DNA of 22,140 bases from Ruminococcus sp. (GTDB lineage: Bacteria; Bacillota; Clostridia; Oscillospirales; Acutalibacteraceae), in NCBI GenBank assembly GCA_004556705.1, contig SFGA01000037.1, positions 1-22,140 on the forward strand, written 5' to 3'. The position numbers were made by a program, and so were the translations under genes. Position 1 is the first letter of the stretch. Each line of letters starts with the position of its first letter. The notes below the pieces were generated by a model that had not been told where the DNA came from, did no database searches, and worked only from the letters and a program-made list of their open reading frames with translations. Positions 7,397 through 15,406 of this stretch are shown here, in pieces.

Positions 7397-8290
7397 ATGC
7401 TTGACAAAAACAAAGTGAAACTCGGCATTGCGCCGATAGCGTGGACAAATGATGATATGCCCGATTTGGGTGCGGAAAACACATTTGAACAGTGCGTTTC
7501 CGAAATGGCTCTTGCAGGATTTACAGGCTGTGAGGTTGGTAATAAGTATCCCCGTGATACCGCTGTGCTAAAAAAGGCACTTGAGCTTCGTGGTATGCAG
7601 ATTTGCAACGCTTGGTTCTCTTCTTTCCTTACAACTAAGCCTTATGAAGAGGTCGAAAAGGACTTTATTGAGCACATCACTTTCTTAAAGGAAATGGGTG
7701 CTAAGGTTGTCGGAATGTCCGAGCAGGGACACTCTATTCAGGGCACGGATAAGCCGATTTTTGAGGCTAAATATGTTATGAACGACGAGGAATGGGACAC
7801 TCTTTGCACAGGCATAAACAAGCTTGGTAAGGTTGCAAAGGATATGGGCATTAAGCTCTGCTTCCATCATCACATGGGTACGGTTGTTCAGACCGAAGAG
7901 GAAATCGACAGACTTATGGCTAACACAGACCCCGAGCTTTTCGGACTTCTCTTTGACTGCGGACACCTTGCATATTGCGGCGAGGACTATATGTCGGTGC
8001 TCAATAAATATGCGGACCGTATCCGTCATGTGCATCTTAAAGATATTCGCCCCGAAAAGGTTGAACAGGTTAAGAGAGAGCATTTGAGCTTCTTGCAGGG
8101 TGTAAGACTCGGCACCTTTACTGTCCCCGGCGACGGAGTAATCGACTTCAAGCCCATTTTTGACGTTCTTGAAAAGACAGGCTATGAGGGCTATGTTCTT
8201 GTCGAGGCAGAGCAGGACCCGGCAATTGCAAATCCGCTTGAATATGCCATAAAGGCAAGAAAATATATCGCTGAAAAAGCAGGACTTTAA
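7397..8290 (+). CDS. iolE: inosose dehydratase (IolE)
   Basis: Dehydrates 2-keto-myo-inositol (scyllo-inosose) to trihydroxycyclohexane-1,2-dione. The 297-aa protein is a xylose-isomerase-like TIM barrel. It starts with the typical VKLGIAPIAWTNDDMPDLG, and potential metal/substrate residues are visible in LLFDCGHLAY (Asp187, His190), RHVHLKD (His213) and VLVEAEQDP (Glu270). The VPGDGVIDF segment is common in the family. A single base separates it from iolD, with no strong ribosome site, so translation is probably coupled. Confidence 0.94.
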   Translation: MLDKNKVKLGIAPIAWTNDDMPDLGAENTFEQCVSEMALAGFTGCEVGNKYPRDTAVLKKALELRGMQICNAWFSSFLTTKPYEEVEKDFIEHITFLKEMGAKVVGMSEQGHSIQGTDKPIFEAKYVMNDEEWDTLCTGINKLGKVAKDMGIKLCFHHHMGTVVQTEEEIDRLMANTDPELFGLLFDCGHLAYCGEDYMSVLNKYADRIRHVHLKDIRPEKVEQVKREHLSFLQGVRLGTFTVPGDGVIDFKPIFDVLEKTGYEGYVLVEAEQDPAIANPLEYAIKARKYIAEKAGL

Positions 8291-8304
8291 TCGGAGGGTG
8301 TAAA

Positions 8305-9459
8305 ATGAGTTATCAGTTCATTATGCCCAAACAGGTGTTCTACGGCGAAAACGCATTGTCCGACGCTTCGGAGCATATCTCCGCCTTCGGCAAAAAGGCT
8401 CTTATTGTTACCGACCCTATGATGGTTAAGCTCGGAAATGCCAAGAGAGTTACGGATATACTCGATAAGAGCAGCACACAGTATGCGATTTTTGACGGTG
8501 TAACGGGCGAGCCTACCGATAAAATTGTCGAAGCAGGCTTGAAAGTTTGGAATGACGAGAAATGCGATTTCCTTATCGCTGTCGGCGGCGGCTCTCCGAT
8601 TGACACCATGAAAGCAATCGGCGCAGTTGCCACAAGCGGCGGTTCAATCAATGATTTTCTCGGCAAGGTAATCACCGTTCCGACTCCGCCTATGGTTGCA
8701 ATACCGACCACAAGCGGTACAGGCTCGGAGGCTACACAGTTTACGATTATCACAAACACCGAAAAGGATATAAAAATGCTCTTAAAGGGTGCGGTGCTTA
8801 TGCCCGACCTTGCAATCGACGATCCTGCGTTTACTATGACCGCACCGCCTTCTGTTACGGCGGCTACGGGACTTGACGCACTTTGCCATGCAAGCGAGGC
8901 TTACACCTCACGCAAGGCGCAGCCTATGACAGACGACCTTGCTTTGAGTGCTGTCAAAAGGATTTTCGAGTATCTTCCGATAGCTTACCGTGAGCCTCAA
9001 AACGTTGAAGCGAGAGCGCAGATGAGCCTTGCCGCACTTGAGGCAGGCACGGCGTTTAATAACGCTTCCGTTACGATAATTCACGGTATGTCTCGACCGA
9101 TAGGCGCACTTTTCCATGTTCCGCACGGAATAAGCAACGCAATGCTTATGACAGAGTGCTTCTACTATGTTTGCGACGGAGCTGAAAAACGCTTTGCGGA
9201 TATGGCTCGTGCAATCGGAAAAGCAGACGAAGCGGACTCCGACGCAGAGGGCGCAAGGAAATTTGTTTCGGCTTGCAAGGAAATTTGCGACGTATGCAAT
9301 ATCCCGAGCGTATCGGGTTACGGAATTGATTTGGATGAATTCCGCAGGGCAATGCCCAAGATGGCAGAGGACGCATTTGCATCCGGCTCGCCGTCAAACA
9401 CAATAAAAGAAATATCCGTTGACGATATTTTGAAGATTTACGACAGACTTTGTAAATAA
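8305..9459 (+). CDS. iron-containing alcohol dehydrogenase (group III), candidate malonate-semialdehyde reductase
   Basis: An NAD(P)-dependent group III Fe-alcohol dehydrogenase of 384 aa, full length for the 1,3-propanediol/butanol dehydrogenase family. The nucleotide-binding GGGSPID (94-100) and PTTSGTGSE (134-142) motifs are intact, and so are all four metal ligands: Asp191 and His195 in GLDALCHASEAY, His260 in IIHGMSRP, and His274 in HVPHG. GGAGG lies 7 bases before the ATG, 14 bases after iolE. Known: the family reduces small aldehydes. Inferred: because IolJ yields malonate semialdehyde and no iolA is present here, this enzyme may reduce that aldehyde to 3-hydroxypropionate, re-oxidising the NADH from IolG. 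Lactaldehyde or 3-hydroxypropanal reduction are alternatives. Confidence 0.9.
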   Translation: MSYQFIMPKQVFYGENALSDASEHISAFGKKALIVTDPMMVKLGNAKRVTDILDKSSTQYAIFDGVTGEPTDKIVEAGLKVWNDEKCDFLIAVGGGSPIDTMKAIGAVATSGGSINDFLGKVITVPTPPMVAIPTTSGTGSEATQFTIITNTEKDIKMLLKGAVLMPDLAIDDPAFTMTAPPSVTAATGLDALCHASEAYTSRKAQPMTDDLALSAVKRIFEYLPIAYREPQNVEARAQMSLAALEAGTAFNNASVTIIHGMSRPIGALFHVPHGISNAMLMTECFYYVCDGAEKRFADMARAIGKADEADSDAEGARKFVSACKEICDVCNIPSVSGYGIDLDEFRRAMPKMAEDAFASGSPSNTIKEISVDDILKIYDRLCK

Positions 9460-9602
9460 AGCAAAATGGAAAATAAAGTTAAGCTTGTAAAACGAAAACA
9501 TACAAGGTTAAAATGTTATGATTACAGCAATAACGGATATTATTTTGTAACGGTTTGCTCAAATCAAATGAAAAATATTTTCAGTAAAATATATCCCGAT
9601 AA

Positions 9603-9626
9603 TGTAGGGCGGGGGCTTGCTCCCGC
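9603..9626 (+). repeat. REP-like hairpin, copy 1, inside the RAYT gene
   Basis: A GC-rich 24-base unit containing GCGGGGGCTTGCTCCCGC (9609-9626), an 8-bp stem with one G-T pair. It is in frame and encodes VGRGLAPA. It is the exact reverse complement of 9789-9812. Confidence 0.85.
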
Positions 9627-9788
9627 GAAAAGAGATATGGCGACACAATTGTTCGATTAACAAAAATCGGTAAAATAATAGAGGAACAATTATTTGATAT
9701 TGAAAATAGGTTTGATTTTGTAAAAATTGACGAATATGTAATAATGCCAAATCATATACACTTTGTTATTATTTTTCAAGGGAAAACG

Positions 9789-9812
9789 GCGGGAGCAAGC
9801 CCCCGCCCTACA
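9789..9812 (-). repeat. REP-like hairpin, copy 2, inside the RAYT gene
   Basis: The perfect inverted copy of 9603-9626, with 162 bases between them. It is translated as GASPRPT just after the HUH motif. The two copies together have the geometry of a REPIN/BIME (two REPs head to head around a spacer), here overlapping the gene itself. Confidence 0.85.
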
Positions 9813-10018
9813 CTAACAGATGTCATTTGCACTTTTAAGTCCTTGACGACAATCAAGTGTAATAAGGTTGATAATATGAAAGGGCGAAAAATATTTCAAA
9901 CATCATTTTATGAACATGTTATACGTAATGAGAATTCATATTTGAATATTTGGCAGTACATAAATGAAAATCCCCAAAAATGGGAGAATGATAAATATTA
10001 TATTTAGGAGAGATTGTT

Positions 10019-11026
10019 ATGTTAAAAATCGGTATTATCGGCGCAGGTCGTATCGGCAAGGTACATCTTGAGTCAATTTGCTACCACGTAAAAAACGCAA
10101 CCGTAGTTGCAATGGCTGACCCCTTTATGAACGATGAAACAGAAAGCTTTATCAGAAGCTTGGGCGTTGAAAAGGTTTATAAGGACTACAAGGAAATCAT
10201 AAACGACGCTGAAATTGACGCTGTTATGGTTTGCTCGTCAACCGACACACACGCTCCCATTTCAATCGAGGCTATCAATGCAGGCAAGCACGTTTTCTGT
10301 GAGAAGCCGCTTGCAAATACAGTTGATAAAATCCTTGAAATCGCAGACGCACTCAAGGCTCATCCCGAAGTTAAATTCCAAGTTGGCTTTAACCGTCGCT
10401 TTGACCATAACTTTGCCGCTATTCGCAAGGCTTATGACGAGGGCAAGATCGGCGATGCTCAAATTCTTAAAATTACATCAAGAGACCCGCAGGCACCACC
10501 CGTCGGCTACTGTGCGGCAAGCATTTTCCTTGATATGACAATCCATGATTTTGATATGGCTTGCTTCCTTACAAACAGCGACGTTGAAGAGCTTTATGTT
10601 TACGCAGACGCTCTTATCAATCCGTCAATCCGTGAGTACGGCGATTTTGATACCGCTATCATTTCGCTTAAAATGGCAAACGGCGCACTTGCTGTTATCG
10701 ACAATTCCCGTCAGGCTATGTACGGCTATGACCAGAGAGCAGAGCTTTTCGGCTCAAAGGGTATGGTTGCAACCTCGAACGACACGCTTTCATCTGCCGT
10801 AATTTCTACCGCTGACGGCGTAACGGGCGAAAAACCGCTTTACTTCTTCCTTGAAAGATATATGGAGAGCTTCTCCGAGGAGGTAAGACAGTTCTGCTCG
10901 GCAGTTGAGAACAACACCGAAACACCCGTCGGTATCCACGCAGGCTTGCAGTCTGTTAAAATCGCACTCGCAGCAGAAAAGTCTGCAAACGAGCACAGAG
11001 CAGTTAAGCTTTCGGAAATTAACTGA
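10019..11026 (+). CDS. iolG: myo-inositol 2-dehydrogenase (IolG)
   Basis: Oxidises myo-inositol to scyllo-inosose with NAD+, the first step of the pathway. The 335-aa GFO/IDH/MocA-family protein has the Rossmann motif GIIGAGRIGKVH (5-16), the catalytic lysine in CEKPLA (Lys96), and the Asp172/His176 pair in LDMTIHDFDM, which match the catalytic Lys-Asp-His triad known from Bacillus IolG. AGGAG (10006-10010) is 8 bases before the ATG and is partly formed by the RAYT stop codon. It is the last gene of the operon and is followed by a strong terminator. A scyllo-inositol or related polyol dehydrogenase is the main alternative. Confidence 0.92.
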   Translation: MLKIGIIGAGRIGKVHLESICYHVKNATVVAMADPFMNDETESFIRSLGVEKVYKDYKEIINDAEIDAVMVCSSTDTHAPISIEAINAGKHVFCEKPLANTVDKILEIADALKAHPEVKFQVGFNRRFDHNFAAIRKAYDEGKIGDAQILKITSRDPQAPPVGYCAASIFLDMTIHDFDMACFLTNSDVEELYVYADALINPSIREYGDFDTAIISLKMANGALAVIDNSRQAMYGYDQRAELFGSKGMVATSNDTLSSAVISTADGVTGEKPLYFFLERYMESFSEEVRQFCSAVENNTETPVGIHAGLQSVKIALAAEKSANEHRAVKLSEIN

Positions 11027-11041
11027 TTTAACAGTTATCAT

Positions 11042-11069
11042 AAAACCGCTTGCATCGGCAGGCGGTTTT
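11042..11069 (+). terminator. Rho-independent terminator of the inositol operon
   Basis: A 12-bp stem AAAACCGCTTGC/GCAGGCGGTTTT with one G-T pair and an ATCG loop, 15 bases after the iolG stop. The A-run and T-run at the stem base could also make it work on the minus strand. Confidence 0.85.
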
Positions 11070-11092
11070 GTTATATCCAAACACAATTTTGA

Positions 11093-11121
11093 TTGACTTT
11101 GATTGCCTTTGGAATTATAAT
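11093..11121 (+). promoter_or_regulatory. near-consensus sigma-A promoter of the XRE gene
   Basis: TTGACT (11093-11098), a 17-base spacer, then TATAAT (11116-11121). This is the best promoter in the window. It lies between the iol terminator and the regulator, so the regulator is transcribed on its own. Confidence 0.8.
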
Positions 11122-11153
11122 TAAAATACAGTATTTAAGGAACGGTGATTGAT

Positions 11154-11525
11154 ATGTTGAGTGAACAACTAAAGATAATCAGAAAAGCCAATAAGTTTAC
11201 CCAGCAGGGGCTTGCGGATGCAATCGGAATTGAGCGCTCCACCTATGCTTCCTATGAAACGGGGAGGAATAAGCCCGATGTTGTTCTCCTTAGTAGAATT
11301 GCTAAGGTTTTCGACGTCAGCTCCGACTTTATACTTGAAATTGATACGACTGTTCCGCTTAATGTGGAGGATATTTCCGTACAGTATAAGAAAAAAAGCG
11401 GTAATAAGCTTGTAAGCACGCTTTCAAAAGAGGAAAAGAACGTTCTTGCAAAGTACAGACTTTTGTCCGACAATAAGAAAGCAGAACTTGTTGATTTTCT
11501 TGAAAAGAACACCGCTTTGAAATAA
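11154..11525 (+). CDS. XRE-family HTH transcriptional regulator
   Basis: A 123-aa DNA-binding protein. An N-terminal helix-turn-helix of the Cro/C1 type spans about residues 4-60 (LKIIRKANKFTQQGLADAIG, then IERSTYASYETGRNKPD, then LSRIAKVFDVSSDFIL). The C-terminal half is charged and helical (TLSKEEKNVLAKYRLLSDNKKAELVDFLEK), a common tail in small Firmicute XRE regulators and probably a dimerisation element. ATG 11154 is preferred over a GTG three codons upstream because GGTGA lies 5 bases before it. It has its own promoter and terminator. It follows the inositol operon, but it is not the DeoR-type IolR, and no shared operator was seen, so regulation of iol is only a possibility. Confidence 0.88.
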   Translation: MLSEQLKIIRKANKFTQQGLADAIGIERSTYASYETGRNKPDVVLLSRIAKVFDVSSDFILEIDTTVPLNVEDISVQYKKKSGNKLVSTLSKEEKNVLAKYRLLSDNKKAELVDFLEKNTALK

Positions 11526-11543
11526 TTTATATGATAATGAAAG

Positions 11544-11567
11544 AATCCTGCCGGGCAGGATTTTTTT
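11544..11567 (+). terminator. Rho-independent terminator of the XRE gene
   Basis: A perfect 8-bp stem AATCCTGC/GCAGGATT with a CGG loop, followed by a T-run (7 T from 11561). It lies 18 bases after the stop codon. The remaining 128 bases to rlmA contain TATAAT boxes (11626-11631, 11670-11675) but no well-spaced -35. Confidence 0.9.
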
Positions 11568-11695
11568 ATTTATAGGTAAACACAAAAACATTCTTTTTAT
11601 GGCAATTTTTGCGGGTAAATTAAGATATAATTTTTTCTAATGCATCAGCAGTTGAAATTTCGGTCGATTTATAATAATATATTATCGGTGATTAT

Positions 11696-12490
11696 ATGTT
11701 TATATGCCCTGTTTGCAAAAATAAACTCAATAAAACGGGAAAATCTTTTATCTGCTCAAACGGTCATTGCTTTGATATGGCGAAAAGCGGATATGTAAAT
11801 CTTTTACTTAAAAGCACAGGCGGAAATCATGGCGACAATAAACTTATGGTATCGGCAAGGCGTGATTTCCTCGATAAAGGCTACTATGAGCCGTTGCGTG
11901 AGGCGATTGTTAAAATGTGCCGTGAATTTACGGCTACCGGCGATATAATAGTAGATTGCGGCTGTGGCGAGGGATATTATACCTCGAAAATAGCCGAAGT
12001 ATTACCCGACAGGACGGTTTGCGGCTTTGACATTTCAAAAGATGCTCTTGCGGTAGCGGCAAAGAGGAATAAAACCGTTGAATATGCCGTTGCAAGTTCG
12101 TTTGATATTCCGTTACCCGACAGCTGTGCCGATATGATAACCGAGATTTTTTCTCCGCACAGCGAAAAGGAATTTTTGAGAATATTAAAGCCCGACGGCC
12201 GTATGCTTATGGTAATTCCGCTTGAAAATCATTTGCTTGAATTAAAGCAGGCGGTTTATGACAAGGCTTATAAAAATGAGCCGTCATCCTTTGAAATAGA
12301 GGGCTTCAAGCTCTTAAAGAGCGAGAGGGTTGAATACACCGCAGACATAGCCTGCACAGAGGATATAAAAAATTTGTTTGCTATGACCCCGTATTATTAC
12401 AAAACGGGCGAAAAAGAGCAGGCAAGGTTAAACACTTTACAGAGGTTAAATGTAACTTTGAGTTTTGCCGTGCTTTGTTACGGCTTGTAA
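11696..12490 (+). CDS. rlmA: RlmA-family 23S rRNA (guanine-N1)-methyltransferase
   Basis: Methylates N1 of a guanine (G745 or G748 type) in 23S rRNA with S-adenosylmethionine. The 264-aa protein starts with a zinc-binding module, CPVC (Cys4, Cys7) and CSNGHCFD (Cys20, His24), spaced as in E. coli RlmA, followed by AKSGYVNLL and a family-typical GDNKLMVSARRDFLDKGYY block. The Rossmann methyltransferase core has DCGCGEGYY (87-95), then GFDISKDAL, and PHSEKEFLRILKPDGRML. The start is ATG 11696 with GGTGA 4 bases upstream. Whether it modifies G745 or G748 cannot be read from the sequence. Some family members affect resistance to macrolide-type drugs. Confidence 0.9.
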   Translation: MFICPVCKNKLNKTGKSFICSNGHCFDMAKSGYVNLLLKSTGGNHGDNKLMVSARRDFLDKGYYEPLREAIVKMCREFTATGDIIVDCGCGEGYYTSKIAEVLPDRTVCGFDISKDALAVAAKRNKTVEYAVASSFDIPLPDSCADMITEIFSPHSEKEFLRILKPDGRMLMVIPLENHLLELKQAVYDKAYKNEPSSFEIEGFKLLKSERVEYTADIACTEDIKNLFAMTPYYYKTGEKEQARLNTLQRLNVTLSFAVLCYGL

Positions 12491-12502
12491 AGTATAATGT
12501 TA

Positions 12503-12531
12503 TTGAAGTTTTTGCAACTTTAATGTATAAT
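12503..12531 (+). promoter_or_regulatory. sigma-A-type promoter of zapA
   Basis: TTGAAG (12503-12508), a 17-base spacer, then TATAAT (12526-12531), starting 12 bases after the rlmA stop. Confidence 0.7.
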
Positions 12532-12575
12532 AAGAAATAGACGTAATTTATGAATGGAACAGAGGTACTTTGATT

Positions 12576-12938
12576 ATGGAAAAGAACAGCGTTAAAATCA
12601 ATATAGCAGGAGTAGATTACTCACTCAGAACAGATGAAAGCGTTGAGCTTACAATGGAGCTTGCAAAGGAGATTAACTCCAAAATAAACGAGATAAAAAC
12701 GGAAAATCCTTTCATTTCAACAAGTCAGATTGCAGTGCTTATAGCACTCGAATACGGTTGCAACTGCAAAAAGGCTGAAAAGAAAACGGAGGAGCTTCGT
12801 GCAGATATGAAAAATTATCTTGAGGACACCGCAAAAGCACAGTCCGAAAGAGATTTCTATAAAAGAGAGATTGACAGAATGAAAGCAGATGCGAAAGCAA
12901 AATCAAATCAGATAAATCTGTTTTCCGAAGAACAATGA
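12576..12938 (+). CDS. zapA: cell division protein ZapA
   Basis: A small cytoplasmic protein that bundles FtsZ filaments at the division ring. The 120 aa comprise the globular N-terminal ZapA domain (VKINIAGVDYSLRTDESVE, then LAKEINSKINEI and the ISTSQIAVLIALEYGCNC helix) and a C-terminal coiled coil from about 65 to 110, rich in Lys and Glu. ATG 12576 has AGAGGT 9 bases upstream; a TTG two codons earlier is possible but unlikely. It overlaps the following U32 peptidase gene, an arrangement common in Clostridia. Confidence 0.88.
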   Translation: MEKNSVKINIAGVDYSLRTDESVELTMELAKEINSKINEIKTENPFISTSQIAVLIALEYGCNCKKAEKKTEELRADMKNYLEDTAKAQSERDFYKREIDRMKADAKAKSNQINLFSEEQ

Positions 12939-14913
12939 TGTCTGAAATTCTTGCGCCGGCAGGTAATTTTGACGCTCTTGTTGCGGCGGTGCGCAGCGGT
13001 GCGAATGCCGTGTATTTCGGCACGGGTGCTTTTAATGCAAGAAGATTTGCCATCTTCATTCGGTAAAATGCCATATAACGCTTAACACGCTTGTTTCTGA
13101 CAGCGAGCTTTCAGAACTTGAAAACACAGTCCGTTTGATTTGCGAAAGCGGTGTGGATGCTGTCATAGTTCAGGATTTGGGCGTTGCGAGGATAGTAAAA
13201 AGCATCTGTCCCGAGATGGAAATGCACGCCTCAACTCAGCTTTCAACAGGAACGCTTGAGGGAATTAAAACGCTTGCCGAGTTAGGCTTTTCAAGGGCGG
13301 TTTTGCCGAGAGAACTCTCAAAATCGGAAATTAAATATATAGCCGAAAATTCACCCATAGAGCTTGAAGTGTTCGTTCACGGCGCACTTTGTATGAGCGT
13401 GTCGGGTCAATGCCTTTTGTCTGCCATGCTCGGCTCACGAAGCGGAAACAGAGGACTTTGCGCACAGCCTTGCAGATTGCCGTTTCACATTGACGGCGGT
13501 ACGGGTACGGATTTGAGCTTAAAGGATCTGTCGCTTGTCGAATATCTTTCGGAGCTTTCCGATATGGGCATAGCTTCCTTCAAAATCGAGGGAAGAATGA
13601 AACGCCCCGAATACGTTTCGGCGGCGGTTATAGCTTGCAGGGAAAGCCTTGACGGAGCATATACACAGCAAAGGCGGAACGAATTACAGTCGCTGTTTTC
13701 ACGCTCGGGCTTTACGGACGGTTATTATATATCCTCTCTCGGACGGAATATGTTCGGTAAAAGAGAAAAAGAAAACGTAACCTCTGCGACAACGGAATTA
13801 CTTAAAAAATACGAAAAAATATACGAGAAAGAAACGCCCGTACATAAGGTGGATTTTGTGTTCACGGCTTATGAAAACGAAGCACCGACGCTTGCCGCAA
13901 AGACGGGCAGAATTAACGCTTTTATGCGGGCGGATATTGTCTGCGAAAAGGCTATAAACAGACCTTTGACAGAGGAAGCGGTCAAAACACAGCTTGAAAA
14001 GTGCGGCGGTACGGTCTTTTATTCGGGAGAAATACATACGGATATTTCCGACGGCATAAGCATACCCGTTTCGGCGATAAACGCTTTAAGACGTGAAGTT
14101 TTGGCGGAGCTATCGGAAAAATTGACAGAAGTCCCCGAAAGAGAATTAAACGAATTCGATTTTCGCTTGCAGGACAGGGCGAGGGGGAACAAAAGGCTCT
14201 ATCTCTGCTTTAGCAATGCCGAAAGCATACCCGAAAATGCTTCCTGCGACAGAATGTTCCTGCCGCTTGATACCGATAGGAGCATTTTGGAAAAACATTC
14301 GGCAGGTGTGAGCGTACCGAGAGGAATTTTCGGAAATTACGATAAGATAGTTGAAAAAATCAGAAAAAGCGGTGCTAAATATGCCCTTTGCAACACCCTT
14401 GATGCCGTTTGTGCGGCGAAAGAGGCAGGAGTTGAGATAATCGGCGGCCCGTTTTTGAATGTATTTAATTCGCAGTCATTAAAGGTTTTGGAAAAGCTCG
14501 GAATTAAAGAAGCGGTTTTGTCATACGAATTGACTGTTGCGAAAATTTCACAGCTTTGCGGAAACGTCAAGCGAGGCTGCGCCGTTTACGGCAGGACTCC
14601 GCTTATGCTTACGAGAAATTGTCCCGTTAAAAACGCAAAGACCTGTGCCGAGTGCAAAAAGAGCAGCTCCTTGACCGACAGAAAGGGAATTTCTTTCCCT
14701 GTGATTTGTGAAAACGGCTTTTCACAGCTTCTCAATTCAATACCGACATATATGCTCGACAGATTGTCGGAGATTAAAAACACGGATTTTGATATAATGT
14801 TTTTCACGCTTGAAACGAAAAAACAGGCGGCAGAGATTATATCAGATTATAAAAAGCACTCTGCGCCCGACGGCGAATTTACCCGAGGACTTTTTTACAG
14901 AGGAGTAGAATAA
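12938..14913 (+). pseudogene. U32-family peptidase (RlhA/YdcP-like, long form), broken by an internal deletion
   Basis: The N-terminus MSEILAPAGNFDALVAAVRS begins at the ATG overlapping the zapA stop and runs to NARRF, then goes off frame and stops at 13064-13066. From 13048 another frame continues with CHLHSVKCHITLNTLVSDSE and stays open to 14913. Comparison with the family suggests that roughly 15-20 codons between these points are missing, with loss of frame. The rest is intact: the U32 signature EVFVHGALCMSVSGQCLLS, the iron-sulfur-type cysteines there and in GLCAQPCR, and a long C-terminal region, about 660 aa in total as in RlhA. RlhA-type proteins take part in 23S rRNA C2501 hydroxylation; related U32 proteins act in ubiquinone synthesis or as proteases. 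A shortened product could start at a TTG near 13135 but would lack the first barrel strands. Confidence 0.85.
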
Positions 14914-15356
14914 TGAAAGAACTTAAAATCAAAAAAGTAAGAGAAAACGCAAAGCTTCCCACAAGGGCAACCGAGGGCTCGGCAGGCTATGATTTATATG
15001 CTTGTATCGATAAGCCGTTGACCTTGAAGGCGGGCGAAACCGCAATCATTCCTACGGGTATCGCAATAGGACTTGACGATCCGCACTATGCTGCGTTTAT
15101 CTATTCAAGAAGCGGCATTGCAATAAAGCACGGAATAGGACTTCTCAATTCCGTAGGTGTTATCGACAGCGATTACAGAGGCGAAATTTGCGTCGGTGTT
15201 ATCAATCAGATTTCGGAAGCCTATGAAATTCAGCCGTTTGAAAGAGTTGCACAGATGATTATAAAGCCCGTTGAGCTTCCCGAGCTTACAGAGGTGTCGG
15301 ATTTGGACGAAACCTCAAGAGGCGCAGGCGGCTTTGGCTCGACAGGCACAAAATAA
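14913..15356 (+). CDS. dut: dUTP diphosphatase (dUTPase)
   Basis: Hydrolyses dUTP to dUMP and pyrophosphate, keeping uracil out of DNA and supplying dTMP synthesis. The 147-aa trimeric-type enzyme has all five motifs: AGYDL (24-28), SRSG (65-68), GVIDSDYRGE (82-91, with catalytic Asp85), PFERVAQM (108-115) and the C-terminal RGAGGFGSTG (136-145). AGGAG lies 7 bases before the ATG, which overlaps the U32 stop (TAATG). Confidence 0.97.
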   Translation: MKELKIKKVRENAKLPTRATEGSAGYDLYACIDKPLTLKAGETAIIPTGIAIGLDDPHYAAFIYSRSGIAIKHGIGLLNSVGVIDSDYRGEICVGVINQISEAYEIQPFERVAQMIIKPVELPELTEVSDLDETSRGAGGFGSTGTK

Positions 15357-15406
15357 GAAATTTCAAATTATGCAATAATCAACCGAAGAACTAACGGAGG
15401 GTAAAA

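Larger units (their letters stand above)
9466..10007 (+). pseudogene. RAYT (REP-associated tyrosine transposase, Y1/HUH family), frameshifted
   Basis: A single-strand HUH-type transposase split over two frames. The first part (9466-9660) reads RLKCYDYSNNGYYFVTVC, the family's N-terminus. The second continues at about 9642 in another frame with DTIVRLTKIGKIIEEQ, then DEYVIMPNHIHFVII with the HUH motif His-Ile-His, SFYEHVIRNE containing the likely nucleophilic Tyr, and YINENPQKW. Adding one G to the GG at 9639-9640 would restore a continuous frame of about 180 aa, the normal family length. Both parts are otherwise well conserved, so the break is recent or a sequencing error. Two inverted REP-like hairpins lie inside the coding region and are translated. 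The stop TAG is merged with the iolG ribosome site. It interrupts the operon between the dehydrogenase and iolG. Confidence 0.85.

Noticed and set aside
11652..11675. TTGAAA with TATAAT before rlmA as a promoter.
   Set aside because: The spacer is only 12 bases, too short for a sigma-A promoter.
110..12500. Many overlapping frames opposite or within the iol, spo and ABC genes (for example 50-502 and 7685-8083).
   Set aside because: They are shadows of well-supported genes, without recognisable domains.
13135..14913. Treating the long downstream part of the U32 gene as a complete gene starting at TTG.
   Set aside because: The same frame carries conserved U32 sequence upstream to 13048, and the true N-terminus is in another frame at 12938, so it is a broken gene.
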